Source of the DNA: Polyangiaceae bacterium
GTDB taxonomy: Bacteria; Myxococcota_A; Polyangia; Polyangiales; Polyangiaceae
Direction of reading: 5' to 3'
Length of the DNA: 64,000 nt
Assembly: GCA_041389725.1 (NCBI GenBank)
Contig: JAWKRG010000003.1
Coordinates: 1,362,573 to 1,426,572, forward strand
A program made the position numbers and the translations under genes. The notes below the pieces were generated by a model. The model saw nothing but the letters and a program-made list of their open reading frames with translations. It did no database searches and was not told where the DNA came from. This document shows, one piece after another, positions 16,981 to 24,326 of this stretch; within the stretch, counting starts at the first letter, position 1, and each line of letters starts with the position of its first letter.

Positions 16981-17040
16981 GTTGGACGCTCCGAGCATTC
17001 GCGGGGCTGGACGCTCCGGGCACTCACGGGGCTGGACGCG
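16981..17040 (+). repeat. 25-bp tandem repeat, about 2.4 copies
   Basis: Units begin at 16981, 17006 and 17031 (G[TC]TGGACGCTCCG[AG]GCA then [TC]TC[GA]CGGG), the last one partial. It ends 27 bases before the lipoprotein start at 17068, so it lies in or next to that gene's promoter or leader. Confidence 0.7.
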
Positions 17041-17067
17041 CGAGGGCGGCAAAGACATTGTGCGGCG

Positions 17068-17745
17068 ATGGGGACGATCCTCTCGACCAAGCTTGTCCTG
17101 CGCGTCGCTGCTGCACTAGGCGTAACGAGCTACTTGCTGTCCGCGTGCACGCGGCCAGCAACTGCGCCGGGCACGGAAGTCGGTTCCGCTGGCGCCGGGA
17201 CGACGAATTCGCCGACGGCGCTCGCATCCAGCTCCGGTGCAGAGGCGGGAACGGCCCTCGCACCCGCGGCGTCCAGTGCGCCCGCGGCGTCCAGTGAGTC
17301 GGGCGCGCCCGCGGCGTCCAGTGCGCCCACCGTGTCGAGCGCGTCGAGTGCGCCCGCGGCGGCGAGTGCACCCGCGGCGCCCAGTGCACCCGTGGCGTCG
17401 AGTGCACCCGCGGCATCAAGTGCTGCGAGTGCACCCGCGGCATCGAGTGCTGCGACGGAACCACCGGATCCTGAGACGGCGCTCGGTCAGTGCGAGATCG
17501 ACACCGACGTTTGCGTCGAGGCCGACAAGGAAGACTGCGGGTGCCTGAAGAAGTGCGTGAAGACCTGTCAGACCTGTGCCACGCGCTGCAAGGCCTCTTG
17601 CGTGAAGTGCGCCAAGCGTTGCGCCCCGGACAACTGGGCGTGCGGCGCGACCTGCGCCTCAGCGTACGTGAACTGCCCGGCGTCGTGCATCGAGCCCCAG
17701 GGAGAGTGCACGATCAAGTGCATCAACTCGGGCAAGTGCACCTGA
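17068..17745 (+). CDS. Lipoprotein with Ala/Ser/Pro repeat stalk and Cys-rich head
   Basis: This is a 225-aa protein. ATG 17068 gives a type II signal peptide with lipobox LSAC. Residues about 50-140 are low-complexity ASSAPAAS-type repeats that look like an extended stalk. The last 85 residues contain about 18 cysteines in short C-x2-C and C-x3-C spacings (for example CGCLKKCVKTCQTCATRC), a disulphide-rich or possibly metal-binding head. A cell-surface role is inferred. The longer upstream frame has no signal peptide at its start and runs through hairpin repeat copy 3, so it was rejected. Confidence 0.75.
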   Translation: MGTILSTKLVLRVAAALGVTSYLLSACTRPATAPGTEVGSAGAGTTNSPTALASSSGAEAGTALAPAASSAPAASSESGAPAASSAPTVSSASSAPAAASAPAAPSAPVASSAPAASSAASAPAASSAATEPPDPETALGQCEIDTDVCVEADKEDCGCLKKCVKTCQTCATRCKASCVKCAKRCAPDNWACGATCASAYVNCPASCIEPQGECTIKCINSGKCT

Positions 17746-18170
17746 GCCGGGGCGAGAACCCCGACGAGGCCGTCCGGAACGACTGGCGTGGCGGGATCCC
17801 TGAGCTGAACCGCGTCGTTCGGCGCGCTATCGGCTCGAAACGCTACAGGGTGGGCGCTAGCGGACGTCGGCGCAGGGCACCCTTGCCTCCCACGTTCGAG
17901 GCGGAGTTGTTCGCCGGAAACTCCAGCCGTGCCGCGTGAGTCGGACAGGGGACCCTGCAAAGAGCGGCGAAGCGAGGCGATTTCGTCGTCCGGACGACGA
18001 GGTGCGCCACTGTCCGAGGACGAGGTGCGTCGCGCTCGGTCGCACCGCACTGCGTCCAGCTCGGTCGCACCAGACCTCCGAAGTCTGGGTCGAACGCGTG
18101 CTAGGCTCTTCGCGCCGTGCTGATACTCGAGCCCGCGAACACGCCACGTTTCGTGGGGCGACCTTTGATC
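17746..18170. other. Intergenic region with an 18-bp perfect palindrome
   Basis: No convincing gene lies in this stretch. It contains the perfect palindrome TCGTCGTCCGGACGACGA (17983-18000), a longer inverted pair TCGGACAG (17941-17948) / CTGTCCGA (18010-18017), a CCAGAC/GTCTGG hairpin further right, and two direct copies of GCTCGGTCGCACC. These could be regulatory sites for the nucleotidyltransferase-like gene downstream or a processed RNA structure. Confidence 0.5.
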
Positions 18171-18734
18171 ATGAGCCCGCCGCAGCCATCCCGACGCCGC
18201 TCGCTCTCCGAACTCGAGACAGGCGCGGTCCACCCCAAGGTAGTCGCCGCCCTTCGTGAGGCCTCCCGCCGGCTGAGCAGCCTAGGGATTCGTCACGCCA
18301 CCATTGGAGCGCTCGCAGTGGGCGTGCACGGTTGGCCTCGAGCCACCGGCGACGTCGATCTACTGCTCGCACCGGAAGCTTGGCTGGCGCATGCAGACGG
18401 ATCGCAGACGCCGCGCGTCGAACTCGTCGAGTCGATCGAAGGCGTGGGGATCGACTACTTGCCGATCGACGTCGCTGGCGAGTTCCTGTTGGCGGCCTTC
18501 GACCGCGCCCTCGTGAGCGAGGGCGTTCCCGTTGCACCCGTCGAAGTCGTCATCGTCACCAAGCTGATCCGACTCGCAATGCGGGATCAGGCCGACATCG
18601 TAGAGCTGGTGAAGTCCGGCCTGGTGGACGAACCAGCGGTCTGTCGCTACCTGGATGAGCATGCGCCTATGCTCACTTCGCGCTTCCGTGCCCTCGCCGA
18701 GCAAGCCGCGCGCGAACGTGAGCGGGAGCGCTGA
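18171..18734 (+). CDS. Nucleotidyltransferase-fold protein (AbiEii/DUF6036-like)
   Basis: This is a 187-aa protein from ATG 18171; a GTG at 18117 in the same frame would add 18 residues. The core motif is HATIGALAVGVHGWPRATGDVDLLL, i.e. the G-G/A-x8-D-x-D arrangement of minimal nucleotidyltransferases, followed by a VELVESIEGVGIDYLPID strand and a late VVIVTKLIRLAMRDQADIVEL, like the K-x-L-x6-R-x-KD-x-x-D segment of AbiEii-type proteins. Such proteins transfer NMP to a protein or tRNA, sometimes as the toxin of a toxin-antitoxin pair. No antitoxin-like partner gene is visible beside it. Confidence 0.65.
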   Translation: MSPPQPSRRRSLSELETGAVHPKVVAALREASRRLSSLGIRHATIGALAVGVHGWPRATGDVDLLLAPEAWLAHADGSQTPRVELVESIEGVGIDYLPIDVAGEFLLAAFDRALVSEGVPVAPVEVVIVTKLIRLAMRDQADIVELVKSGLVDEPAVCRYLDEHAPMLTSRFRALAEQAARERERER

Positions 18735-18872
18735 TTCCATGCGCCATCCCTTGGCGCAGCTTCGCGCTCGCCGTGCCGTGGCGGCTGACAGCGCTTCGGG
18801 TTGCAGGAGCCCCCTGCCACCGCACCTTCCTGTCCCGTGCGCTGACGGCGCGAGTGGGGGTGCTGCCGTCAG

Positions 18873-19682
18873 CTAAGCGCGGGTTTCGCGGCCGAGCTGT
18901 CGCACCATGAGCCGATCGTAGACGCGGGGTGCCAGGCGCGAGAGCCATACGGCGAGCTTGCCGACGGGAGAGAGCACGAGACGGTGTTTGCGACGCGCTG
19001 CCGCGTCGACGATGGCGTCGGCGACACTGTCGGCGCTGGCCTCCTTGCCAACGCGAGTGCGACCACGCTCCACCCGATCGCCGCTGGCATCGAGGGCGCG
19101 CTGCTCGAAACCCGTGCGGGTGAAGGAAGGGCAGACCATGAGCACGTGCACGCGATCGCCAAGCTCTGAACGCAACGTCTCGAACAGGCCGTGGAGAGCG
19201 TGCTTGCTCGCGGAGTAGCCCGCGCGCCCATACAACGGTGTCAACCCGGCAATGCTCGAAACCACGATCACCATGCCACGTCGGGCCAAGAGCGAATCCA
19301 AGGCTGCCTTGGTGCAGTTCAGGGAACCGAAGTAGTTCACCTCCATCACCTTGCGCAGCACCGCCACGTCCGTGTCGATGAACCCGCTGCGATGGACGAG
19401 ACCAGCGTTGTTCACCAGCACGTCGACGCCGCCGAACTCGGCCTGAACGCGAGCGAAGGCGGCGCTGCAGTCGTCGAGCTGGGTGACGTCGCAGCGCGTG
19501 GTGAACGCGCGTACGCCCTCTGCTTCCAGAGCCTGCCGCGTTTCATCGAGGAGCGCCTCGTTCACGTCCAAGAGCGCCACGCGAGCGCCGGCGCGCGCAA
19601 AGCTCCTGGCCAGGGCACGCCCGATGCCCCCGCCGCCGCCGGTGATGACGACACGCTTGTTCGCAAAGCGGCTACGATGCAT
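18873..19682 (-). CDS. Short-chain dehydrogenase/reductase (SDR)
   Basis: This is a 269-aa protein. It shows the classical SDR signature: TGGGGGIG (14-21) for NAD(P), NNAG (91-94), a serine pair at 142-143 and YSASK (Tyr156, Lys160). It reduces or oxidises a carbonyl/alcohol pair; the substrate is unknown. It is the last gene of a three-gene operon. Its start lies 11 bases inside the end of the epimerase gene, implying translational coupling. The C-terminal basic, hydrophobic segment (KLAVWLSRLAPRVYDRLMVRQL) is typical of the membrane-leaning subgroup. Confidence 0.9.
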   Translation of the reverse strand: MHRSRFANKRVVITGGGGGIGRALARSFARAGARVALLDVNEALLDETRQALEAEGVRAFTTRCDVTQLDDCSAAFARVQAEFGGVDVLVNNAGLVHRSGFIDTDVAVLRKVMEVNYFGSLNCTKAALDSLLARRGMVIVVSSIAGLTPLYGRAGYSASKHALHGLFETLRSELGDRVHVLMVCPSFTRTGFEQRALDASGDRVERGRTRVGKEASADSVADAIVDAAARRKHRLVLSPVGKLAVWLSRLAPRVYDRLMVRQLGRETRA

Positions 19683-20634
19683 GCCGGCGGCCCTGAACGA
19701 AGCGCTCGAAGGCTTGGCGCGAGGTGAGCTTCGGTTCGTAGCCGAACTCGTGCTTGAGGCGCGCGTTGCTGAGCACGGGACGATACTGCAGAAACTTCAC
19801 CTGCTCCGGGCCGTAGGAGGATTTGCCTAGGCGACGCAGCAGTCCGAGCGCCGCACCGAGAACGGCAGCGGGCACGGGGACGAAGGGCTTGTGCAACACG
19901 CGCGCGATCTCCCGCGGGGTGAGCGCGCCGTCCCCTGCCAAATTGTAGATGCCCGTCTGATCTCCCAGCACGCCGCGGATGATGCACTCCACGACGTCTT
20001 CATCCCAAATGAAGACGAAGGGCGACGGGCTGCCGAGAATGCCGAGCATCACGGGACGCTCGAACAGGTCGGTGACGGGACTGTTCACGGTGTGCCCCAG
20101 CACGGTGCCGGGGCGAAAGATCAGCTGCTTCAACTCGGGATGCTGAGCGCGTGCCTCGGCGAGCATCTCCTCGATCAAGCGCTTGTGATGGCTGTAGGCG
20201 AACTCCGCGTTGCCTCGCACCGGATCTTCTTCGTCCAGCCAGTTCGGGTTGTCCGCGTGATAGCCGTAGGCGGCGCCGCTGCTGGTCACGACGAGCTTCT
20301 GCACGCCGCCCGCAAGCGCCGCGTCGAGCACGTTGCGCGTACCGAGCACGTCAACTCGGTACGCGAGATCGTCCCCGGCGTCCTTGGGCGGGCGCAGCAC
20401 CGAGGCCAGGTGCACGATGGTGTCGATGGCGTGCTCCTTCACCAAAGCGCTCAGGCCGTCGTCGCACACACTCATCTCGACGTAGCTGACCCCCGCCGCA
20501 CGCTCTGCGTCGGGAGTCGGAGCCACGTCGAGAGCGACGACCGCGGCGACGTCGTCGTGCTTGGCGAGAGCGGCAACCACGAGGCGACCGACGTAGCCGG
20601 CCGCCCCGGTCACGAGCACGCGCTTGTCGCTCAT
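19672..20634 (-). CDS. NAD-dependent epimerase/dehydratase family protein
   Basis: This is a 320-aa extended SDR. GAAGYVG (10-16) is the N-terminal nucleotide loop, VHLASVLRPP follows the fourth strand, and YSHHK provides the catalytic Tyr-x3-Lys. The start ATG at 20634 overlaps the stop of the upstream TPP-enzyme gene as ATGA. The frame is open much further upstream, but that part is a shadow of the TPP gene. Substrates of such proteins are often nucleotide sugars or 3-beta-hydroxysteroid-like compounds. The grouping with a TPP enzyme and an SDR suggests a small catabolic or biosynthetic route rather than sugar epimerisation. Confidence 0.9.
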   Translation of the reverse strand: MSDKRVLVTGAAGYVGRLVVAALAKHDDVAAVVALDVAPTPDAERAAGVSYVEMSVCDDGLSALVKEHAIDTIVHLASVLRPPKDAGDDLAYRVDVLGTRNVLDAALAGGVQKLVVTSSGAAYGYHADNPNWLDEEDPVRGNAEFAYSHHKRLIEEMLAEARAQHPELKQLIFRPGTVLGHTVNSPVTDLFERPVMLGILGSPSPFVFIWDEDVVECIIRGVLGDQTGIYNLAGDGALTPREIARVLHKPFVPVPAAVLGAALGLLRRLGKSSYGPEQVKFLQYRPVLSNARLKHEFGYEPKLTSRQAFERFVQGRRHAS

Positions 20635-22382
20635 CCCGCGGGCTCCTGGTGCATGTCCTTGAAGGTCTGTAGCCCCGGCGCCCATAGGTGCAGCATCGGG
20701 TCGACGTCCACGTGGACGACCGCGGGTTGATCCGAGGCGATCGCGGAGGACAAGGTCGCTTCCAGCTCCTTCGGCTCGCTGACGCGGAAGCCCTGGGCGC
20801 CCATGGCGCGCGCCAGTTCGTCGAAGCGCGTTTCGGCGAAGTCGGTGTTGATCGTGCCCTCGTCCTTGCTGCCAATCGTTTCGCGCAGGGTGCCGATACC
20901 GAACTGTTGCGTGAGTTTCACCATGCCCCACTGACGATCGCACAGCACGATGAAGGTCACGGGCAGCTTGGCGCGCACCGCGGTCTCGATCTCCTGCATA
21001 TGGAAGCCCATGGCGCCGTCGCCCAGCACGCACACCACCTTGCGATCCGGGTGTGCGACTTGTGCTCCCAGGGCCTGACCCACCCCGGCACCGAGCATGC
21101 CCAGCTTGAAGGTGGCCAAGAAGGTATTCGGCTCGCGCATGGCGTGGAAGAACTGCGTCCACACGGCAGTATTGCCGCCATCCGCCACCAGCACGTCCGT
21201 GTCTTTCAACAGGCGGCTGACCGTGGCGGGCACGTGCGCCGGGTGCAGAGGTGCGTTCTGGTTCTCGAGCGCGGCGTCCAGCTCTTTGCGCGCTTCGACT
21301 TTGAGGGCGGCGAGTCGGCCCACGCGCTCGGCGCGCGCTTGGCGCAGGGTTGCCGAAAGCGGCGACGCCTTCAGCGCTCTCGCAAGCTCCCGCAAGAACT
21401 CCTTCGCGTCGGCGAGGATCGCCAGCTCCGTCTTGCGATTGAGGCCGAGGATGTCTTCGTCACTATCGACCTGGATCACGCGCTGTTCACCGGGACGGCC
21501 CCAGTAGGGCGCCTTGCCCCAGAAGTCCGTTTCGCCCAAGCGCGAGCCGACGACCAGCACCAGATCTGCGGACTTGCGGGCTTCGTCGATGGCGGAGAGC
21601 GCACTGGTGGGCAGCGATAGCTCGTGGGTTTCGGGCAAGGCGCCGCGCGCACCCCAACTGGTGCTCACGGGCGCGTGCAGGGCCTCCGCCACCGCGCGGA
21701 GCTCGGCGAACGCCTGAGCATGCACGACTCCGCTACCCACGTGGAGCAGCGGGCGCTCAGCGCGCAGGAGAGCTTCGGCGGCACGCTTCACATCTGCCGG
21801 GGCGGGCACTGCGGCGCTGCCGCGCCGGTACTCGTGGGGCTCGCGCAGGTAGTCGTCGGCGATCTCGAAGCTGCCGTTGAGCACGTTCTCGGGAATGTCG
21901 ACGTGCACGACGCCAGGGCGGCCCTTGAAAGAAGTGCGGAAGGCTCGACGCATCATCTCGGGAATGCGATCGAAGGTCGGCACGGTGCCGCTCCACTTGG
22001 TCATGGGGCGAGTGACGGCCACCTGATCGAAGTACTGAAACGTACCGCCGCGATCGGGGTAGGCGATGCCCTGGCGACGACAGCTGGTGATGCAGAGCAC
22101 CCGGTTGCCCTCGCCGTTCTCCACGGCGATGCCCGAGAGCAGGTTGGCCACGCCAGGACCATTGCTGGCGATACACACGCCGAGCTTGCCCGTGAGTCGA
22201 GCGTAGGCCCCAGCCATGTGCGCCGCGCTCGTCTCGTGTCGGGGCGAGACGAGCTCGATGCCGTACTTCGAGAAGCTGGCGAAGAGGCCCATGTAGGTGC
22301 CGTCCACGATGCCAAAGACCTTCTCCACACCCTCTTTGGCGAGCATCGCCGCCACGACTTCACCACCCAGAACCTGCTTCAT
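20631..22382 (-). CDS. Thiamine-pyrophosphate-dependent enzyme (acetolactate synthase-like)
   Basis: This is a 583-aa protein with the three-domain layout of the POX/ALS family. The N-terminal PYR domain has RHETSAAHMAGAYAR with the coenzyme-activating Glu50. A central nucleotide-like domain follows. The C-terminal PP domain has VVCVLGDGAMGFHMQEIET, then LCDRQWGM where the family usually has N-N-x2-YG, so the second metal-ligand region is atypical. It catalyses carbon-carbon bond formation or cleavage next to a carbonyl group; the exact reaction is unknown. The start at 22382 has GGGAGG upstream. It is the first gene of the operon with the epimerase and SDR and diverges from a TetR gene. Confidence 0.85.
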   Translation of the reverse strand: MKQVLGGEVVAAMLAKEGVEKVFGIVDGTYMGLFASFSKYGIELVSPRHETSAAHMAGAYARLTGKLGVCIASNGPGVANLLSGIAVENGEGNRVLCITSCRRQGIAYPDRGGTFQYFDQVAVTRPMTKWSGTVPTFDRIPEMMRRAFRTSFKGRPGVVHVDIPENVLNGSFEIADDYLREPHEYRRGSAAVPAPADVKRAAEALLRAERPLLHVGSGVVHAQAFAELRAVAEALHAPVSTSWGARGALPETHELSLPTSALSAIDEARKSADLVLVVGSRLGETDFWGKAPYWGRPGEQRVIQVDSDEDILGLNRKTELAILADAKEFLRELARALKASPLSATLRQARAERVGRLAALKVEARKELDAALENQNAPLHPAHVPATVSRLLKDTDVLVADGGNTAVWTQFFHAMREPNTFLATFKLGMLGAGVGQALGAQVAHPDRKVVCVLGDGAMGFHMQEIETAVRAKLPVTFIVLCDRQWGMVKLTQQFGIGTLRETIGSKDEGTINTDFAETRFDELARAMGAQGFRVSEPKELEATLSSAIASDQPAVVHVDVDPMLHLWAPGLQTFKDMHQEPAG

Positions 22383-22447
22383 TTGACTGCCTCCCACTGG
22401 AATGCCCCCGAGGATCCTTGCCCAGAGACATCCTGAAATGTTGCCAC

Positions 22448-22463
22448 TTGACCGATCGGTCAA
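22448..22463. promoter_or_regulatory. TetR-type operator 1
   Basis: TTGACCGATCGGTCAA is a perfect 16-bp palindrome of the common TetR-family type TGACCG-N2-CGGTCA. Its TTGACC could itself be the -35 box of the TetR gene, with TACGCT (22472-22477) 18 bases further on as the -10. It lies 65 bases upstream of the divergent TPP-enzyme start, so it can control both directions. Confidence 0.8.
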
Positions 22464-22504
22464 CCTCGATCTACGCTACGATCACTTGTCGCGCAAGGAG
22501 TATT

Positions 22505-23170
22505 TTGAAATTATCCGAGAGAGGCACCGTGGACACTGACCGCTCGGTCAGCATGGGTGACGCTCGGGATGCCTCCGCCGAGCGCATCCTGGCGGCGGCC
22601 GACGCCCTGTTTTGCAGCCGGGGATTCCAGGCGGTGAGCGTGCGGGACATCGCCGAGCGGGCTGGGGTCAAGAAGGCCAGCGTCTTCTATCACTTCCAGA
22701 ACAAGGAAGCGCTCTTCGCCCAGGTCCTGGACGGCTACTACGAGGCCCACGCCGAGGCCCTACGCGCCGCACGGCAGCACGGTGGCGACTCACGCCAACG
22801 GCTACACACGCTGCTGGATGCGTTCATGGACTTCATGGAGGACCACAGCCGTTACGTGAAGCTGGTGCACATCGAGATCGCCTCGGGGGGACCCGCACTG
22901 CCCAAGATCCGCGAGGGCCTGCACAAACTGTTGCGACTGGTCGAGGACATCTTGGGAGACGAAGTGCCCTGCGACGGACCGCTCTCGGCGAAGCAGTTCT
23001 TCGTGAGCTTCTCCGGCATCGTCAACACCTACGCGCTCTATGCCCCTGCCCTAACGGGTCTGTGGACGCCGGATCCCGAGAGCGCCGCCGCGCGACGCGA
23101 GCGGCGAGAACACGTGCACTGGCTGGCGGACGCGCTGTTTGCGAGCCTCAGAGCAGCCGCCCCCGAGTGA
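22505..23170 (+). CDS. TetR/AcrR family transcriptional regulator
   Basis: This is about 221 aa from TTG 22505. This start was chosen because AAGGAG sits at 22495-22500; GTG 22529 and ATG 22553 in the same frame are alternatives. The HTH is ASAERILAAADALFCSRGFQ with VSVRDIAERAGVKKASVFYHF, and the C-terminal part is the helical ligand-binding domain. Two TGACCG-N2-CGGTCA palindromes lie at 22448 and 22537, the second over the start region, as expected for autorepression together with control of the divergent TPP/epimerase/SDR operon. The inducer is unknown, presumably a substrate of that operon. Confidence 0.9.
   Translation: MKLSERGTVDTDRSVSMGDARDASAERILAAADALFCSRGFQAVSVRDIAERAGVKKASVFYHFQNKEALFAQVLDGYYEAHAEALRAARQHGGDSRQRLHTLLDAFMDFMEDHSRYVKLVHIEIASGGPALPKIREGLHKLLRLVEDILGDEVPCDGPLSAKQFFVSFSGIVNTYALYAPALTGLWTPDPESAAARRERREHVHWLADALFASLRAAAPE
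22537..22550. promoter_or_regulatory. TetR-type operator 2
   Basis: TGACCGCTCGGTCA repeats the half-sites of operator 1 with one central mismatch. It lies over the start region of the regulator's own gene, so binding there could block transcription or early elongation. Confidence 0.7.
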
Positions 23171-23310
23171 GTGCCTGCCGTCCGAGTCTGCGTCGCCCAG
23201 ACGACCCGCGTCATGGCGTCCCGGCGATTGGGGCCGGACATCGTTTCGTTGACGGAGGTCCCGAGGGCTGAACGCCCAAATGGGGCAGGCGGGTACTGGC
23301 TGGGGCGGGA

Positions 23311-23410
23311 GTGCGGTGGCCCCGGCCGCGCGGGACGCGCGGCTTTGGGGCCACCCGCTGGCGAAGCCAGCGGAACGCGATGGGTGCTCCGCGCTGGGGC
23401 ATCCAATCAC
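23311..23410. repeat. Dispersed hairpin repeat, copy 4 (short form, compensatory change)
   Basis: About 100 bp match the first half of the other copies. Hairpin 1 is intact: GTGGCCCC (23316-23323) / GGGGCCAC (23347-23354). In hairpin 2 the arms are CCGCTGGC (23355-23362) and GCCAGCGG (23366-23373) with loop GAA. Compared with copy 1, one C-G pair has become T-A on both arms, and the loop changed from TTG to GAA. The pairing is thus kept while the sequence changed. It fills the gap between the TetR gene and the lipoprotein at 23555. Confidence 0.85.
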
Positions 23411-23554
23411 AGGAAGTATCGGCGGCGAGCCACGCGAGATCGCTGAAGGCGAGCTGCGCGATGCGAGCGACTTCGCCGCAGGCCGCGAAGCCAGAACGAG
23501 CGGGGAATTAGGTCGAGCTTTGGCGCATCGACCTGGCACGGCTATGTTGATGGC

Positions 23555-24223
23555 ATGCGGCGTCTTCACCTCTGGGTGCTGGTCGGCGTGTTGACCGGAT
23601 GCTCGTCTTCCTCGAGCCGCTCCCGGGAGACACCCTGCAGCCCGGGAGAGACTCGGGATTGCGTCGCGGCGGGGAGCTGCGTTGGACAGCAGAGCTGCGA
23701 CGCAGACAACGCTTGGACGCCCTGCGTGTGCAGCGGCACGGGCGGAAGCTCGAGCGGCGGAAGCTCCGGGAACGGTGCGAGCAGCGGAAGCTCGGGCGCC
23801 AACAGCGGCGGCAGCGTCGGCATTGGCGGCGCCAACAGCGGCGGCAGCGTTGGCATCGGCGGTGCGAGTAGCGGCGGCAGCGTCGGCATTGGCGGCGCCA
23901 ACAGCGGCGGCGCCGTTGGCGTCGGCGGTGCGAGTAGCGGCGGCAGCGTCGGCATTGGGGGCGCCAACAGCGGCGGCAGCGTTGGCATTGGGGGCGCGAG
24001 TAGCGGTGGGGCCAGCAGCGGCGGGACCAGCAGCGGTGGGGCCAGTGGCGGAAGCGGTGGCGCGTGTCCGACATGCAAAGGCAATCCTTGCTGCGCGCCG
24101 CGGGTTTGCGCGAGCGGGCTGTCTTGCTGCCTACCTCAGGGTGCGAACTGCACCGGACAGTCCTGCTGCCAGGGATTGACGTGTGGTGGGGATGGCACGT
24201 GCAGCCTCAAGGGCTCCACCTAG
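23555..24223 (+). CDS. Gly/Ser-repeat lipoprotein with Cys-rich ends (paralogue 1)
   Basis: This is a 222-aa protein. The signal peptide has lipobox LTGC, followed by SSSSSRSRETPC, a Cys-bearing N-terminal module (CVGQQSCDADNAWTPCVC), a long Gly/Ser-rich stalk and a C-terminal Cys module (CPTCKGNPCCAPRVCASGLS onward). The stalk includes six 11-residue repeats of the type ANSGGSVGIGG encoded by 33-bp DNA repeats. It is likely a surface-anchored protein with an extended linker; its function is unknown. The next gene is a clear paralogue with the same ends but a different stalk. Confidence 0.8.
   Translation: MRRLHLWVLVGVLTGCSSSSSRSRETPCSPGETRDCVAAGSCVGQQSCDADNAWTPCVCSGTGGSSSGGSSGNGASSGSSGANSGGSVGIGGANSGGSVGIGGASSGGSVGIGGANSGGAVGVGGASSGGSVGIGGANSGGSVGIGGASSGGASSGGTSSGGASGGSGGACPTCKGNPCCAPRVCASGLSCCLPQGANCTGQSCCQGLTCGGDGTCSLKGST
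23798..23995 (+). repeat. 33-bp coding tandem repeat, six units
   Basis: Six in-frame 33-bp units encode [AN/AS]SGGSVGIGG-type 11-residue repeats. Units differ by a few bases (for example one reads ANSGGAVGVGG), so copies are imperfect. The in-frame unit length means copy-number change would alter stalk length without breaking the gene. Confidence 0.85.
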
Positions 24224-24326
24224 ATCGGAAGCGGGAAGCGAGTCTGCTGGCGGCACCGTATTCGGCCGAGGAACACGGCCACGATGCGCGTTGGCATTCT
24301 CGTCGCGTAGCGCTACGGTAGGTAAC

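Noticed and set aside
19672..21162. Extension of the epimerase to 496 aa
   Set aside because: The extra N-terminal part is a shadow of the TPP-enzyme gene; the ATG at 20634 overlaps that gene's stop as ATGA.
20688..22436. Long plus-strand frames over the TPP-enzyme gene
   Set aside because: The minus-strand gene has complete TPP motifs, a good start and operon coupling; the plus frames are compositionally shadow-like.
23798..23995. CRISPR-like regular spacing
   Set aside because: The 33-bp units are adjacent, have no spacers and encode an in-frame Gly/Ser repeat of a lipoprotein.
23566..24084. Pro/Leu-rich minus-strand frame
   Set aside because: It is the reverse complement of the Gly/Ser stalk; such Pro-rich frames also appear opposite the other Gly-rich genes (24479-25423, 26127-26639, 31600-31896).
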